Assembly: GCF_010548375.1 (NCBI RefSeq)
Contig: NZ_JAAGLY010000029.1
Span: 1 to 64,000 of the forward strand
Direction: 5' to 3'
DNA length: 64,000 bases
Source of the DNA: Streptomyces sp. SID13726
Lineage (GTDB): Bacteria > Actinomycetota > Actinomycetes > Streptomycetales > Streptomycetaceae
Shown here: positions 1-8,320 of the stretch, piece by piece
How the letters are laid out: every line of letters starts with the position of its first letter
Numbering within the stretch: position 1 is the first letter of the stretch
Translations under genes and position numbers: made by a program
The notes under the pieces: model-generated
Databases searched by the model: none
The model's input: only the letters and a program-made list of their open reading frames with translations
What the model was told of the DNA's origin: nothing

Positions 1-73
1 GGGCAAGACGGCACACCTCCTCCAGCGGAAGATCGGCCCACTGACCGGTGAACAACGTGAACTGACGCGGCAT
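1..73 (-). CDS. Sugar-phosphate isomerase/epimerase, N-terminal fragment (partial)
   Basis: Only the first 24 codons are inside the window. The ATG lies at 71-73 on the reverse strand and the reading begins MPRQFTLFTGQWADLPLEEV. That opening resembles TIM-barrel sugar-phosphate isomerase/epimerases (AP-endonuclease-2 superfamily), which often sit beside Gfo/Idh/MocA dehydrogenases. The start is only 15 bases beyond the stop of the upstream dehydrogenase, so it is very probably the last visible gene of the same sugar operon. The family call rests on a short N-terminus and on context; the active site is outside the window. Confidence 0.6.
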   Translation of the reverse strand, partial: MPRQFTLFTGQWADLPLEEVCRLA

Positions 74-88
74 ATCCCGGAACCCTCC

Positions 89-1288
89 TCAGACAGCGAT
101 CGGTGTGTAGACGGAGTTCTTCTCGGCGCTCTCCTCCACCGCCGCCAGCACCCGCTGGACCTGAAGACCGTCGGCGAACGACGGACTCGGGTCAGTGCCG
201 GACGCGATCGCGTGCACGAGGTCGCGGGCCTGGTGCACGAAGGTGTGTTCGTAACCGAGGCCGTGACCCGGCGGCCACCAGGCGTCGAGGTAGGGGTGGT
301 CGGGCTCGGTGACGAGGATGCGGCGGAAGCCGGCGTGGGTGCCGGGTTCGGTGCCGTCGTGGAAGCTGAGTTCGTTGAGGCGCTCCAGGTCGAAGGCCAA
401 CGAGCCGCGGTCACCGTTGAGTTCGATGCGCAGGGAGTTCTTGCGGCCGGTGGCGTAGCGGGTGGCCTCGAAGGAGGCGAGGGCGCCGGAGGCGAGGCGG
501 CCGGTGAAGAGGGCGGCGTCGTCCACGGTGACCTGGCCGGTACCGGCCTCGGAGACGGCGGACAGGCCCTTCACGGCACCGGCGAGCGGGCGTTCCCGTA
601 CGAAGGTCTCCGTCAGGGCGGAGACTCCGGCCAGCGGCTCTCCCGCGAGGTACTGCGCGAGATCGATGATGTGGGCGCCCAGGTCGCCGAGCGAGCCGGA
701 GCCGGCCTGTTCCCTGCGCAGCCGCCAGGTCAGCGGGAACTCCGGGTCCACGAGCCAGTCCTGAAGGTACGTCACCCGGACGTGCCGCAGCTTGCCGAGC
801 CGTCCCTCGGCCACCATCCGGCGGGCCAGCGCGGTGGCGGGCACCCGGCGGTAGTTGAAGCCCACCATCGCCAACTGGCCGCGCTGGTGCGCCTCTTCGG
901 CGGCGAGGGCCATCCGCTCGGCCTCTTCGACGGTGTTGGCAAGGGGCTTCTCGCAGAGCACGTGCTTGCCCGCGGCCAGGGCGGCGACGGCGATCTCGGC
1001 GTGGCTGTCGCCGGGCGTGCAGATGTCGACGAGGTCGACGTCGTCCCGCTCGATCAGGGCCCGCCAGTCGGTCTCGGCGGCGGCCCAGCCGTGCCGGTCG
1101 GCGGCCCGGCGCACGGCGTCCGCGTCCCGTCCGCAGATCGCGGCGAGCACCGGACGGCGGGGCAGGTCGAAGACGCGTCCGACGGTCCGCCAGCCCTGGG
1201 AGTGGGCGGCGCCCATGAAGGCGTAACCGACCATGCCCACCCTCAGAGGCGCCTTCCCTGCCTCTTCTGACTGCTGCGGCTGTGCCAT
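89..1288 (-). CDS. Gfo/Idh/MocA-family NAD(P)-dependent sugar dehydrogenase
   Basis: A 399-residue oxidoreductase expected to oxidise or reduce a sugar or cyclitol with NAD(P). The N-terminal Rossmann fold carries the nucleotide loop GMVGYAFMG (about residues 18-26) and the EKP motif at 113-115, whose lysine is catalytic in the family. The C-terminal half is the usual alpha/beta substrate domain. The start is the ATG at 1286-1288 (MAQPQQ); the open frame runs further upstream but is only a shadow of the binding-protein gene. It sits between the ABC binding protein and an isomerase fragment, so it probably acts on the imported sugar. Substrate cannot be told from sequence. It is separated from the binding-protein gene by 158 bases holding two hairpins. 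Confidence 0.88.
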   Translation of the reverse strand: MAQPQQSEEAGKAPLRVGMVGYAFMGAAHSQGWRTVGRVFDLPRRPVLAAICGRDADAVRRAADRHGWAAAETDWRALIERDDVDLVDICTPGDSHAEIAVAALAAGKHVLCEKPLANTVEEAERMALAAEEAHQRGQLAMVGFNYRRVPATALARRMVAEGRLGKLRHVRVTYLQDWLVDPEFPLTWRLRREQAGSGSLGDLGAHIIDLAQYLAGEPLAGVSALTETFVRERPLAGAVKGLSAVSEAGTGQVTVDDAALFTGRLASGALASFEATRYATGRKNSLRIELNGDRGSLAFDLERLNELSFHDGTEPGTHAGFRRILVTEPDHPYLDAWWPPGHGLGYEHTFVHQARDLVHAIASGTDPSPSFADGLQVQRVLAAVEESAEKNSVYTPIAV

Positions 1289-1329
1289 GCGCGATGTCCT
1301 CCTCGTCGTCGTGGCGCGGTGGGGGGTGC

Positions 1330-1355
1330 AGCCCGGTCCGTCGACGAACCGGGCT
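1330..1355 (-). terminator. Hairpin between binding-protein and dehydrogenase genes
   Basis: Perfect 8-base arms AGCCCGGT and ACCGGGCT flank a 10-base loop. It lies downstream of the binding-protein stop on the reverse strand. It has no U-tract, so it may be a weak terminator or an mRNA-stabilising stem that keeps binding-protein transcript abundant. Confidence 0.4.
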
Positions 1356-1405
1356 CCTGGGCCCTGCCCCGTGGACCGGCTCGGCCGCGGCGCACCGCCG
1401 CCCGT

Positions 1406-1431
1406 GGCCGGCCCGGTCCCGGTGACCGGCC
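1406..1431 (-). terminator. Second hairpin just after the binding-protein stop
   Basis: Arms GGCCGG and CCGGCC lie 16 bases past the binding-protein stop codon, with inner GC-rich bases able to extend the pairing. Same likely role as the neighbouring hairpin: differential expression within the sugar operon. Random GC-rich pairing cannot be excluded. Confidence 0.3.
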
Positions 1432-1446
1432 CTGGATCGGTACGCC

Positions 1447-2487
1447 TCACTTGAAGCCGGTGGACATGTACTGGTCGACGTTGGTCTTGTCGACGACCGC
1501 CGAGTAGAGCGTCAGGGAGGCCGGGATCTCGAACTCGGCGAGGCCGCTGACCCCCTTGGCCTGGCCGAGGGCGCGGGCGAGGTCGATCGCCGAGGCGGCC
1601 ATGGTCGGCGGGTAGAGGACGGTCGCCTTGAGGACGCCGTTGTCCTGCTTGATGGCCTGGAACGCGGACAGGGCGCCCGCGCCGCCGACCATCAGGAAGT
1701 CCTCGCGCCCGGCCTGGTCGATGGCGCGCAGCGCGCCCACGCCCTGGTCGTCGTCGTGGTTCCACAGGGCGTCGAAACTCGACTGGGCCTGGAGGAGCTG
1801 GGCCATCTTGGCCTGCCCGGACTCGACCGTGAACTCGGCGGCCTGGCGGGCCACCTTCTTGATGTTCGGGTAGTTCTTCAGGGCGTCGTCGAAGCCCTGG
1901 GTGCGCTGCTTGGTGAGCTCCAGGTTGTCGAGTCCCGCCAGTTCGATGACCTTGGCGTTCGACTTCCCCTTGAGCTTCTCGCCGATGTAGTGACCGGCGT
2001 TGAGGCCCATGCCGTAGTTGTCGCCGCCGATCCAGCAGCGGTACGCCTGCGGGGTGTTGAAGATCCGGTCGAGGTTGACCACCGGTATCCCGGCCCGCAT
2101 GGCCTTGAGTCCGACCTGGGTGAGGGCCTTGCCGTCGGCGGGCAGGACGACCAGGACGTCGACCTTCTTGTTGATGAGGGTCTCGATCTGGCCGATCTGC
2201 TGGGCGGTGTCGTTGGAGCCCTCGGTGATCTCCAGCGTGACGTCCGAGTACTTCTTGGCCCGGTTCTTGGCGTTGTCGTTGATGGCGTTGAGCCAGCCGT
2301 GGTCGGCCTGCGGTCCGGCGAAGCCGATGGTGACGGCCTTGCCCGGCTTGTCCTCGGCGGCCGGCTGGTCGTTCGCGGCGGGCGCCTCGTCCTTGGAGTC
2401 GTTGCTGGTGCAACCGGCGAGAAGGGCCCCGGCCCCCACGGCGGCGGTTCCGAAGAGCAGTCCTCTACGGCTCGTAAGCTCAGGCAT
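1447..2487 (-). CDS. Sugar ABC transporter substrate-binding lipoprotein
   Basis: A 346-residue periplasmic-binding-protein type 1 component (ribose/xylose class). It should capture a sugar outside the membrane and deliver it to the permease encoded next door. The N-terminus combines a twin-arginine signal (SRRGLLFG, residues 6-13) with a lipobox LLAGC, predicting Tat export of a folded protein followed by lipid anchoring on the cysteine. The mature part has the GFAGPQADHGW opening and the typical DVLVVLPADGKAL segment. The start is the ATG at 2485-2487, 17 bases after the permease stop; the longer open frame upstream is a permease shadow. The ligand is unknown. Confidence 0.93.
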   Translation of the reverse strand: MPELTSRRGLLFGTAAVGAGALLAGCTSNDSKDEAPAANDQPAAEDKPGKAVTIGFAGPQADHGWLNAINDNAKNRAKKYSDVTLEITEGSNDTAQQIGQIETLINKKVDVLVVLPADGKALTQVGLKAMRAGIPVVNLDRIFNTPQAYRCWIGGDNYGMGLNAGHYIGEKLKGKSNAKVIELAGLDNLELTKQRTQGFDDALKNYPNIKKVARQAAEFTVESGQAKMAQLLQAQSSFDALWNHDDDQGVGALRAIDQAGREDFLMVGGAGALSAFQAIKQDNGVLKATVLYPPTMAASAIDLARALGQAKGVSGLAEFEIPASLTLYSAVVDKTNVDQYMSTGFK

Positions 2488-2504
2488 GTCCGTGAACCCT
2501 TTCC

Positions 2505-3524
2505 TCAGGTCGTGCTTGCGGTACGGCGCTGGACCAGCACGGCGGCGACGATGATCGCGCCCTTGGCGATCTGCTGGACGTCGCTCTGCAGGTTGTTCAG
2601 GGCGAAGATGTTGGTGATGGTGGTGAAGATCAGGACGCCGAGCACGGACCCTGTGATGGTGCCGCGCCCCCCGGTCAGCAGGGTTCCGCCGATGATCGCG
2701 GCGGCGATGGCGTCGAGCTCGTAGAGGTTGCCGTTGGTGTTCTGGCCGGAGCCGGACAGGATGATCAGCAGGAAAGCCGCGATGCCGCAGCACAGCCCGG
2801 ACAGCAGATAGAGATAGAGCCGCTGCCGGCGTACGTCGATGCCGGCGAGGCGGGCGGCCTCCGCGTTGCCGCCGACCGCGACGGTGCGCCGGCCGAAGGT
2901 GGTGCGGTTGAGCACCAGCCAGCCGATGATCGTCACGACCGCGAAGACCATGACGAGCGGGGGTACTCCGAGGACGTAGGCGTCCCGCTCGCCCAGGTCG
3001 AGCACGGAGGGGATCGAGACGATCTGCGTCCGGCCGTCGGTGATCTGGAGCGCGAGTCCGCGGGCCGAGGCGAGCATCGCGAGGGTGGCGATGAAGGGGA
3101 CCATCCCGCCGTACGCGATCAGCAGCCCGTTGACCAGGCCGCAGCCGACTCCGACGAGCACCGCGGTGAAGAGGATGCCCGCGAAGCCGTAGTCCTGGGT
3201 GGCGACGGTGGTGGCCCACACCGAGGCCAGGGCGACGATCGCGCCGACGGAGAGGTCGATGCCGCCGGAGGTGATGACGAAGGTCATGCCGACGGTGACG
3301 ACACCGATCACCGAGGCCTGGGTGAGGACGAGTTGGAGGTTGCGGGTGTCGAGGAACTCGTCGGGCTTGGTGATGCCGCCGATGAGGATCAGTACGGCGA
3401 GCACACCGAGGAGGGACAGCGTGCGGACGTCGGCGCGGGCGAACACCCCTCGCCAGGCGGACGGTTCACTCACCGAAGGCACCTTGTCGGCGCTTCCCCT
3501 GGGCGGGGACACGGGCTGCGTCAT
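2505..3524 (-). CDS. Sugar ABC transporter permease (RbsC family)
   Basis: A 339-residue membrane protein of the ribose/xylose-type permease family, which forms the channel of a carbohydrate importer. It has multiple hydrophobic segments and the family hallmark TSGGIDLSVGAIVAL near residue 90. Its start overlaps the ATPase stop by four bases (ATGA at 3521-3524), showing translational coupling. The N-terminal ~30 residues are a hydrophilic cytoplasmic tail before the first membrane segment. Function is clear as a class, substrate is not. Confidence 0.93.
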   Translation of the reverse strand: MTQPVSPPRGSADKVPSVSEPSAWRGVFARADVRTLSLLGVLAVLILIGGITKPDEFLDTRNLQLVLTQASVIGVVTVGMTFVITSGGIDLSVGAIVALASVWATTVATQDYGFAGILFTAVLVGVGCGLVNGLLIAYGGMVPFIATLAMLASARGLALQITDGRTQIVSIPSVLDLGERDAYVLGVPPLVMVFAVVTIIGWLVLNRTTFGRRTVAVGGNAEAARLAGIDVRRQRLYLYLLSGLCCGIAAFLLIILSGSGQNTNGNLYELDAIAAAIIGGTLLTGGRGTITGSVLGVLIFTTITNIFALNNLQSDVQQIAKGAIIVAAVLVQRRTASTT

Positions 3525-5038
3525 GACGCCGGGCTTCCTTCCATGACGAGGTCGAGTACACGGTGTTCGTCGAGCTCACGGGCGGGCGCGGTGTGCACGA
3601 CACGCCCCTCGCGGAGCACCAGGACGCGGTCGGCGAGGCCGAGCACCTCGGGGACCTCGCTGGAGACCAGCAGCACCGCGAGCCCTTCGTCGGCGAGGCG
3701 CCGGACGACCGCGTACAGCTCGGCGCGGGCGCCGACGTCGACACCCCGGGTGGGTTCGTCGAGCAGCAGGACCCGGCAGCCGCGGAGCAGCCAGCGGGCC
3801 AGGACGGCCTTCTGCTGGTTGCCGCCGGAGAGGGTGCGGATCGGCACGGAGGGGTTGTCGGGCCGCAGCGACAGCTCGCGGGTGGCGGTCCGGGCGGCGC
3901 CGAGTTCGGCGCCCCGGTCGATCCAACCGCCGCGCGAGAAGCGGGACATGGAGGAGACGGAGACGTTGCGGGTGACCGACTCCAGCATCAGCAGGGCCTG
4001 CGCCTTGCGCTCCTCGGGGGCGAGCCCGATGCCGGCCCGTACGGCGGCTCGGACGCTGCCGGGCTTCAACACCTTGCCGTCCACGACGACTTGGCCGCTG
4101 CTCGGCCTGCGGGCGCCGTAGACGGTCTCCAGGATCTCGGAGCGCCCCGAGCCGACGAGTCCGGCGAGACCGACGATCTCCCCCGGGTGGACCTCCAGGT
4201 CCAGGTGCTCGAACTCGCCCTGCCGGGCGAGGCCCTTGACCTCCAGGACCGGCGATCCACCGGGCGCCGAGACAGGCCGCTCGGGAAACACGTATTCCAC
4301 GTTCCGTCCCGTCATCAGCGCCACGACCTCACGCGTCGGCGTCGACTTCGCGGGCAGCCCGACCGCGACTGCGCGTCCGTCCTTGAGGACCGTCACCCGG
4401 TCGCCGATCCGCCGGATCTCCTCAAGCCGGTGGGAGATGTAGACGACGGCGACACCGCCGGCGGTGAGGTCGCCGACGATCCGGAACAGGTTGTCGACCT
4501 CGTCCGGGTCGAGGGCGGCGGAGGGTTCGTCCATCACGATCAGCCGTACGTCGTGGGAGAGCGCCCGCGCCATGGACACGATCTGCTGCTGGGCCGCCGA
4601 CAACTCCCCGACCAGGCGCGCCGGATCGATCTCCGGGTGCCCGAGTCGCTTCAGCAGCGCGGCCGTCGCGGCCCTGGCCGCCTTTCCCCGTACGACGAAG
4701 CCCGCGGCCGTGGGTTCATGGCCCAGGTGGACGTTCTCGGCGACGGACAGGTGCTCCACCAGGTCGAGTTCCTGGTAGATGGTGGCGATGCCGAGCCGCA
4801 TGGCGGCGATCGGCGAGCGGAGTGCGGCCTCCTCGCCGCGCCAGCGGATGGTGCCGGTGTCGGGCTGGTGGGCACCGGCGAGGACCTTGATCAGGGTGGA
4901 CTTGCCGGCCCCGTTCTGGCCGAGCAGACAGTGCACTTCACCGGCCTGGACGTCGAGGTCGACGCCGTCGAGGGCCCGGACTCCGGGGAACGACTTGGTG
5001 ATGCCGGACATGCTGAGCAGCGGTGGTTCTGGTGCCAT
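3521..5038 (-). CDS. Sugar ABC transporter ATP-binding protein (RbsA/XylG type, two ATPase domains)
   Basis: A 505-residue tandem ATPase that powers the adjacent permease. Domain 1 has Walker A GQNGAGKST (residues 40-48), signature LSAAQQQ and Walker B VMDEPSAALD. Domain 2 has a degenerate Walker A (GLVGSGRSE) but an intact signature LSGGNQQK and Walker B LLLDEPTRGVD. This asymmetry is normal in the RbsA family. It is the first structural gene of the operon and is preceded by a 205-base leader holding a tandem repeat. ATG start at 5036-5038. Confidence 0.94.
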   Translation of the reverse strand: MAPEPPLLSMSGITKSFPGVRALDGVDLDVQAGEVHCLLGQNGAGKSTLIKVLAGAHQPDTGTIRWRGEEAALRSPIAAMRLGIATIYQELDLVEHLSVAENVHLGHEPTAAGFVVRGKAARAATAALLKRLGHPEIDPARLVGELSAAQQQIVSMARALSHDVRLIVMDEPSAALDPDEVDNLFRIVGDLTAGGVAVVYISHRLEEIRRIGDRVTVLKDGRAVAVGLPAKSTPTREVVALMTGRNVEYVFPERPVSAPGGSPVLEVKGLARQGEFEHLDLEVHPGEIVGLAGLVGSGRSEILETVYGARRPSSGQVVVDGKVLKPGSVRAAVRAGIGLAPEERKAQALLMLESVTRNVSVSSMSRFSRGGWIDRGAELGAARTATRELSLRPDNPSVPIRTLSGGNQQKAVLARWLLRGCRVLLLDEPTRGVDVGARAELYAVVRRLADEGLAVLLVSSEVPEVLGLADRVLVLREGRVVHTAPARELDEHRVLDLVMEGSPAS

Positions 5039-5116
5039 GAGGTCCCCTTGGCGGGCGTGCGGCCGGTTTCAGGGCAGGGCGAAGCAGGGCGCTGTGCGGG
5101 CGGGTCTCGGGAGAGC

Positions 5117-5256
5117 GGGTGCTTACAGCCGTGGGAGAGGCGGGTGCTTACGCGGGTGAGCCGTAGGAATGGCAGGTATCTACGCGGGTGAGCCGTAGGA
5201 ATGGCGGGTGCCTACGCGGGCGAGCCGTAGGAATGGCGGGTGCTTACGCGGGTGAG
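5117..5256. repeat. 32-bp tandem repeat array beginning at the stop codon of the ROK gene
   Basis: Three consecutive 32-base units (5152-5183, 5184-5215, 5216-5247) each read GCGGGTGAGCCGTAGGAATG followed by a GGYRGGTRYYTAC-like tail. Degenerate partial units flank them (5117-5151 and 5248-5256). The last units overlap the final codons and TAA stop (5244-5246) of the ROK regulator, so the array looks like duplication of the 3' end of that gene. It forms most of the 205-base spacer between the ROK gene and the ABC operon. Repeat number may vary between strains. Confidence 0.85.
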
Positions 5257-6434
5257 AACAGGTGGTCGCTGATGAGCCGGGCCGCGCCGATCACTCCGGC
5301 GGTGGGGCCCAACTCCCCCAGAACGATGGGCAGGTTGCCGGTCGCGAGAGGCAGCGACTGGCGGTAGACCTGGGTGCGGATCGCGGCGAGCAGGGTGTGG
5401 CCGAGGCCGGTCACTCCGCCGCCGATCACCACCAGGCCCGGGTTGAAGAAGCTGACGAGTCCGGCGATGACCTGGCCGGTGCGGTTGCCGCCCTCGCGGA
5501 TCAGGGTGAGCGCGGTGGCGTCGCCGGCGGCGGCCGCCGCAGCCACGTCGACGGCGGTCAGGGTGCCGTTCGCCGTCAGCAGTGCGGCGAGTTCGTCCGA
5601 GCGCCCCTGCTCGGCCGCCTCCACGGCGTCCCGGGCGAGGGCCGCCCCGCTGAAGTGGGCCTCCAGACAGCCCCGGTTGCCGCAGGCGCACGGACGGCCG
5701 TCGGGCACGGCCTGGATGTGCCCGATGTCGCCCGCGCTGCCGGTCACTCCGCGGTGCACGTCACCGCCGGCGACGATCCCGCAGCCGATACCGGTGCCGA
5801 TCTTGACGCAGAGGAAGTCGCCCACGGAGCGTGCGACACCCGCGTGCATCTCCCCCATCGCCATCAGGTTCACGTCGTTGTCGACCATGACCGGACAGCC
5901 GAGTTCCTGACTGAGCGCCTCCCGCACGGGAAAACCGTCCCAGCCGGGCATGATCGGCGGAGCCACCGGGACACCCTCGGGAAAACGGACCGGTCCCGGG
6001 ACGCCGATTCCGGCGCCGTCGAAACCCTCCGCGAGCCCGGAGGCCCTCAACTTCGCCGCCATGGACAGCACTTGCTCGAAGACCGCGACCGGGCCCTCGC
6101 GGACGTCCAGGGGTTGGTTGAGGTGTCCCAGGATCTCCAGTTCGGCGTTGGTGACGGCGACGTCGACCGAGGTCGCGCCGATGTCCACGCCGAGGAAACG
6201 CAAGGCGGGGGCGAGCCGGATGTTGTGGGAGCGGCGCCCGCCGCGGGAGGCGGCGAGTCCGTCGGCCACGATCAGGCCCGTCTCCAGGAGCCGGTCCACC
6301 TCCACGGCCAGCTTGGACCGTGACAGGTCGACCTGATCGCCCAGTTGCGCCCGGGAGTTGGGGCCTCCGTCGCGCAACAGCTTGAGCAGCCGGGCCTGAT
6401 GCGCGTTCGCGGGTCGTGCCGTCATACGTCTCAC
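5244..6434 (-). CDS. ROK-family transcriptional regulator
   Basis: A 396-residue regulator with an N-terminal winged helix-turn-helix (about residues 12-70) and a ROK sugar-kinase-like domain (about 80-390). The ROK part has the nucleotide-type motif GVDIGATSVDVAV and the zinc-binding CACGNRGCLEAH segment. ROK repressors sense a sugar and control the adjacent catabolic or transport genes, so it probably regulates the ABC/dehydrogenase operon immediately downstream on the same strand. The start is placed at GTG 6432-6434 because GGAGG lies 5 bases upstream; an ATG three codons inside (6423-6425) is an alternative. Confidence 0.92.
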   Translation of the reverse strand: MRRMTARPANAHQARLLKLLRDGGPNSRAQLGDQVDLSRSKLAVEVDRLLETGLIVADGLAASRGGRRSHNIRLAPALRFLGVDIGATSVDVAVTNAELEILGHLNQPLDVREGPVAVFEQVLSMAAKLRASGLAEGFDGAGIGVPGPVRFPEGVPVAPPIMPGWDGFPVREALSQELGCPVMVDNDVNLMAMGEMHAGVARSVGDFLCVKIGTGIGCGIVAGGDVHRGVTGSAGDIGHIQAVPDGRPCACGNRGCLEAHFSGAALARDAVEAAEQGRSDELAALLTANGTLTAVDVAAAAAAGDATALTLIREGGNRTGQVIAGLVSFFNPGLVVIGGGVTGLGHTLLAAIRTQVYRQSLPLATGNLPIVLGELGPTAGVIGAARLISDHLFSPA

Positions 6435-6483
6435 GAGCCCCTCCCCGCCTCATTCGGCCACCAGTTTCCGGGCTTTCGAGGGG

Positions 6484-6512
6484 AACGTAGCAGTGGCCGC
6501 CGAACCTGGGAA
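6484..6512 (-). promoter_or_regulatory. Candidate promoter of the ROK gene
   Basis: On the reverse strand TTCCCA (6507-6512) and TACGTT (6484-6489) are separated by 17 bases, about 50 bases before the start codon. The spacing suits a primary-sigma promoter although the -35 match is weak. Inference only. Confidence 0.35.
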
Positions 6513-6632
6513 GAAGCTGTGCAGAGATTACTGCCGACTTTCTCCACTCACAGGACAAAGAACGGTCGCCCTCTGGCGCCTGGACCCGCGCCCCCACAGG
6601 ATGGGCGCTACAGCCGACGAGAGGGGGAGCAC

Positions 6633-7463
6633 GTGTTTCTGGTGACGGGTGCGACGGGGAACGTGGGGGCCGAACTCGTGCGCGCGCTGGCCGAGTCCGG
6701 CGAGCGGGTGCGGGCGGTCAGCCGGTCCGGACGGAGCGACGGGTTACCGGCGGGCGTGGAGGCCGTGGCGGGCGATCTCAACCGGCCCGAGACGACCAAG
6801 GCCGCGCTGGACGGCGTACGGGGGCTGTTCCTGATGCCCGGTTACGGCGGGCAGCGGCAGATCCTGGCGGACGCGCGGGCCGCCGGGGTGGAGCGGGTCG
6901 CGCTGTTGTCCGGCAGGTCCGCGGGCTCGGGCGACCGGGAGAACGCGGTCGCCGGCTATCTCATCGACGCGGAGGACGCCGTACGCGAGTCGGGGCTGGA
7001 CTGGACGGCCCTGCGGTGCACGAGCTTCATGTCCAACGCGCTGGAACTCGCGGACCAGATCCGCAAGGGCGACACGGTACGGGTGCCGTTCCCGGACGCG
7101 TACACCACCGACGTCGATCCCTACGACATCGCCCAGGTCGCCCAACGCGCCCTGGTGACCGGTGACTTCGCCAACCGGGTGCTCGACGTCACCGGCCCGG
7201 AGGCCCTGTTGCCCGCCGACCGGGTCCGCGTCCTGGGCGAGGTGCTGGGCCGGGACCTGCGGGCGGTCGGGCTCACGCCCGAGGAGGCGCGTGCCGATCT
7301 GGAGTCCCGTATGCCCAAGCCCTATGCGGACGCCTTCGTCAGCTTCTTCCTCGACGGCACGCTGGACGAGTCGGTGGTGCTGCCGACGGTGGAGGAGGTC
7401 ACGGGCCGGGCGCCGCGCACCTTCACGCAGTGGGCGCGGGCCCGGGCGGACGCCTTCCGGTGA
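6633..7463 (+). CDS. NmrA/SDR-a-like NAD(P)H-binding protein with a TTA codon
   Basis: A 276-residue atypical short-chain dehydrogenase. The N-terminal VTGATGNVGAELV (residues 4-16) is the dinucleotide loop, and the rest follows the NmrA-like pattern, including LLSGRSAGSGD and a long C-terminal substrate region. Members include NAD(P)-sensing regulators and quinone or aldehyde reductases; the substrate here is unknown. The GTG at 6633 follows GAGGGGGAG by a few bases and puts the Rossmann loop at the N-terminus, so the longer upstream frame is rejected. Codon 38 (6744-6746) is TTA, the rare leucine codon read by bldA tRNA in Streptomyces, suggesting developmental timing of translation. Confidence 0.85.
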   Translation: MFLVTGATGNVGAELVRALAESGERVRAVSRSGRSDGLPAGVEAVAGDLNRPETTKAALDGVRGLFLMPGYGGQRQILADARAAGVERVALLSGRSAGSGDRENAVAGYLIDAEDAVRESGLDWTALRCTSFMSNALELADQIRKGDTVRVPFPDAYTTDVDPYDIAQVAQRALVTGDFANRVLDVTGPEALLPADRVRVLGEVLGRDLRAVGLTPEEARADLESRMPKPYADAFVSFFLDGTLDESVVLPTVEEVTGRAPRTFTQWARARADAFR

Positions 7464-7513
7464 GGTGAAGGACGAGGTGAGGAGTGAGGTGAGGGCGAGG
7501 TGGAGCAGGGCGA

Positions 7514-8191
7514 CTACGACCGCTGACGCGCGTGGTACGACGTCCGCGTGTGCTCGGTGTGCTCCCGCATGAGTTCCGTCGCCCGCCGCTGGTCCCGCTC
7601 GGCGATCGCGGCGATCAGGGCCCGGTGCTCGATCCAGGACTGGCTGCCGCGCCGGCGGGCGATCGGGGTGTAGTACCAGCGGACCCGGCGGTCGACCTGG
7701 GCCGCGAGTTCGGCGAGGACCGCGTTGCCGGCCAGCTCCATGATCTGGGCGTGGAAGCGGGCGTTCATGGCGACGGCGCCGTCGACGTCGTCGGCGGCCA
7801 CGGCCTTCTCGCCCTCCGAGCACAGCTCCTCAAGGGCGGCGATACCGGCGCTGCCCGCGTTGGCGGCGGCGAGCCGGGCCGCCTCGGCCTCCAACAGGGT
7901 GCGCACGGTGAGGAGTTGGTCGGCCTCCTCCTCGGTGGGCTCGTGCACGAACGCGCCCTGCGCGGGCCGCAGATCCACCCACCCCTCGGTGTTCAGCCGC
8001 TGCAACGCCTCCCGCACCGGCTGCCGCGAGACCCCGAGATGCCCGGCGAGCTCACTCTCCACGAGATGCTGGCCGGGCTGGAGCGCACGGGTGGTGATGA
8101 GTTCCAGCAACGCCTCATAGACCCGGTCCCGCAACGGCCCGGGCCGTTCGAGCTTGGGTACGGCTCCCTGCGGCAGTCCTGTGGACAACAT
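7514..8191 (-). CDS. GntR/FCD-family transcriptional regulator
   Basis: A 225-residue regulator with an N-terminal winged helix (LVESELAGHLGVSRQPVREAL) and a C-terminal all-helical FCD effector domain containing the metal-ligand style histidines of the family (ARFHAQIM, EHRALIAAI). FCD regulators usually sense small carboxylic acids. The start is the ATG at 8189-8191 preceded by GAGGAGGGG. It lies at the end of the leftward arm of the formate/oxalate region. An 11-base element in its upstream region recurs exactly between the MFS transporter and the panE/fdh operon, so it is the best candidate regulator of that region. Confidence 0.9.
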   Translation of the reverse strand: MLSTGLPQGAVPKLERPGPLRDRVYEALLELITTRALQPGQHLVESELAGHLGVSRQPVREALQRLNTEGWVDLRPAQGAFVHEPTEEEADQLLTVRTLLEAEAARLAAANAGSAGIAALEELCSEGEKAVAADDVDGAVAMNARFHAQIMELAGNAVLAELAAQVDRRVRWYYTPIARRRGSQSWIEHRALIAAIAERDQRRATELMREHTEHTRTSYHARQRS

Positions 8192-8243
8192 CGCGGTCCC
8201 CCTCCTCGGCGGCCCGTGCACAGCAACCGGAATCGATTGCTTT

Positions 8244-8254
8244 TTGTCTACAGT
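8244..8254 (-). promoter_or_regulatory. ACTGTAGACAA element upstream of the GntR gene
   Basis: Reverse-strand reading ACTGTAGACAA, 53 bases upstream of the regulator start, preceded by a further GTAGAC. The core GT-AG-AC with flanking T/A resembles GntR/FCD operators (TTGTnnACAA type). The identical 11-mer occurs at 10999-11009. It could be an operator or a shared -10 promoter element (TAGACA). Confidence 0.5.
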
Positions 8255-8320
8255 CTACGGCGCACAGAGGCCAGGGAAACAGGGAGTTGGGATCGTCACA
8301 CCGCTCATCTCCGGCACAAC

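Noticed and set aside
104..110. Another TGTAGAC word like the GntR-region element
   Set aside because: Lies inside the 3' coding end of the dehydrogenase and matches only seven bases.
89..2413. 774-codon open frame covering the dehydrogenase and much of the binding-protein gene
   Set aside because: Only the last 399 codons resemble a protein; the rest is an out-of-frame shadow of the binding-protein gene, rich in Arg/Gly as expected from GC-rich DNA.
5152..5247. CRISPR-like repeat array
   Set aside because: Units are contiguous with no unique spacers and no cas genes are present; it is a simple tandem repeat.
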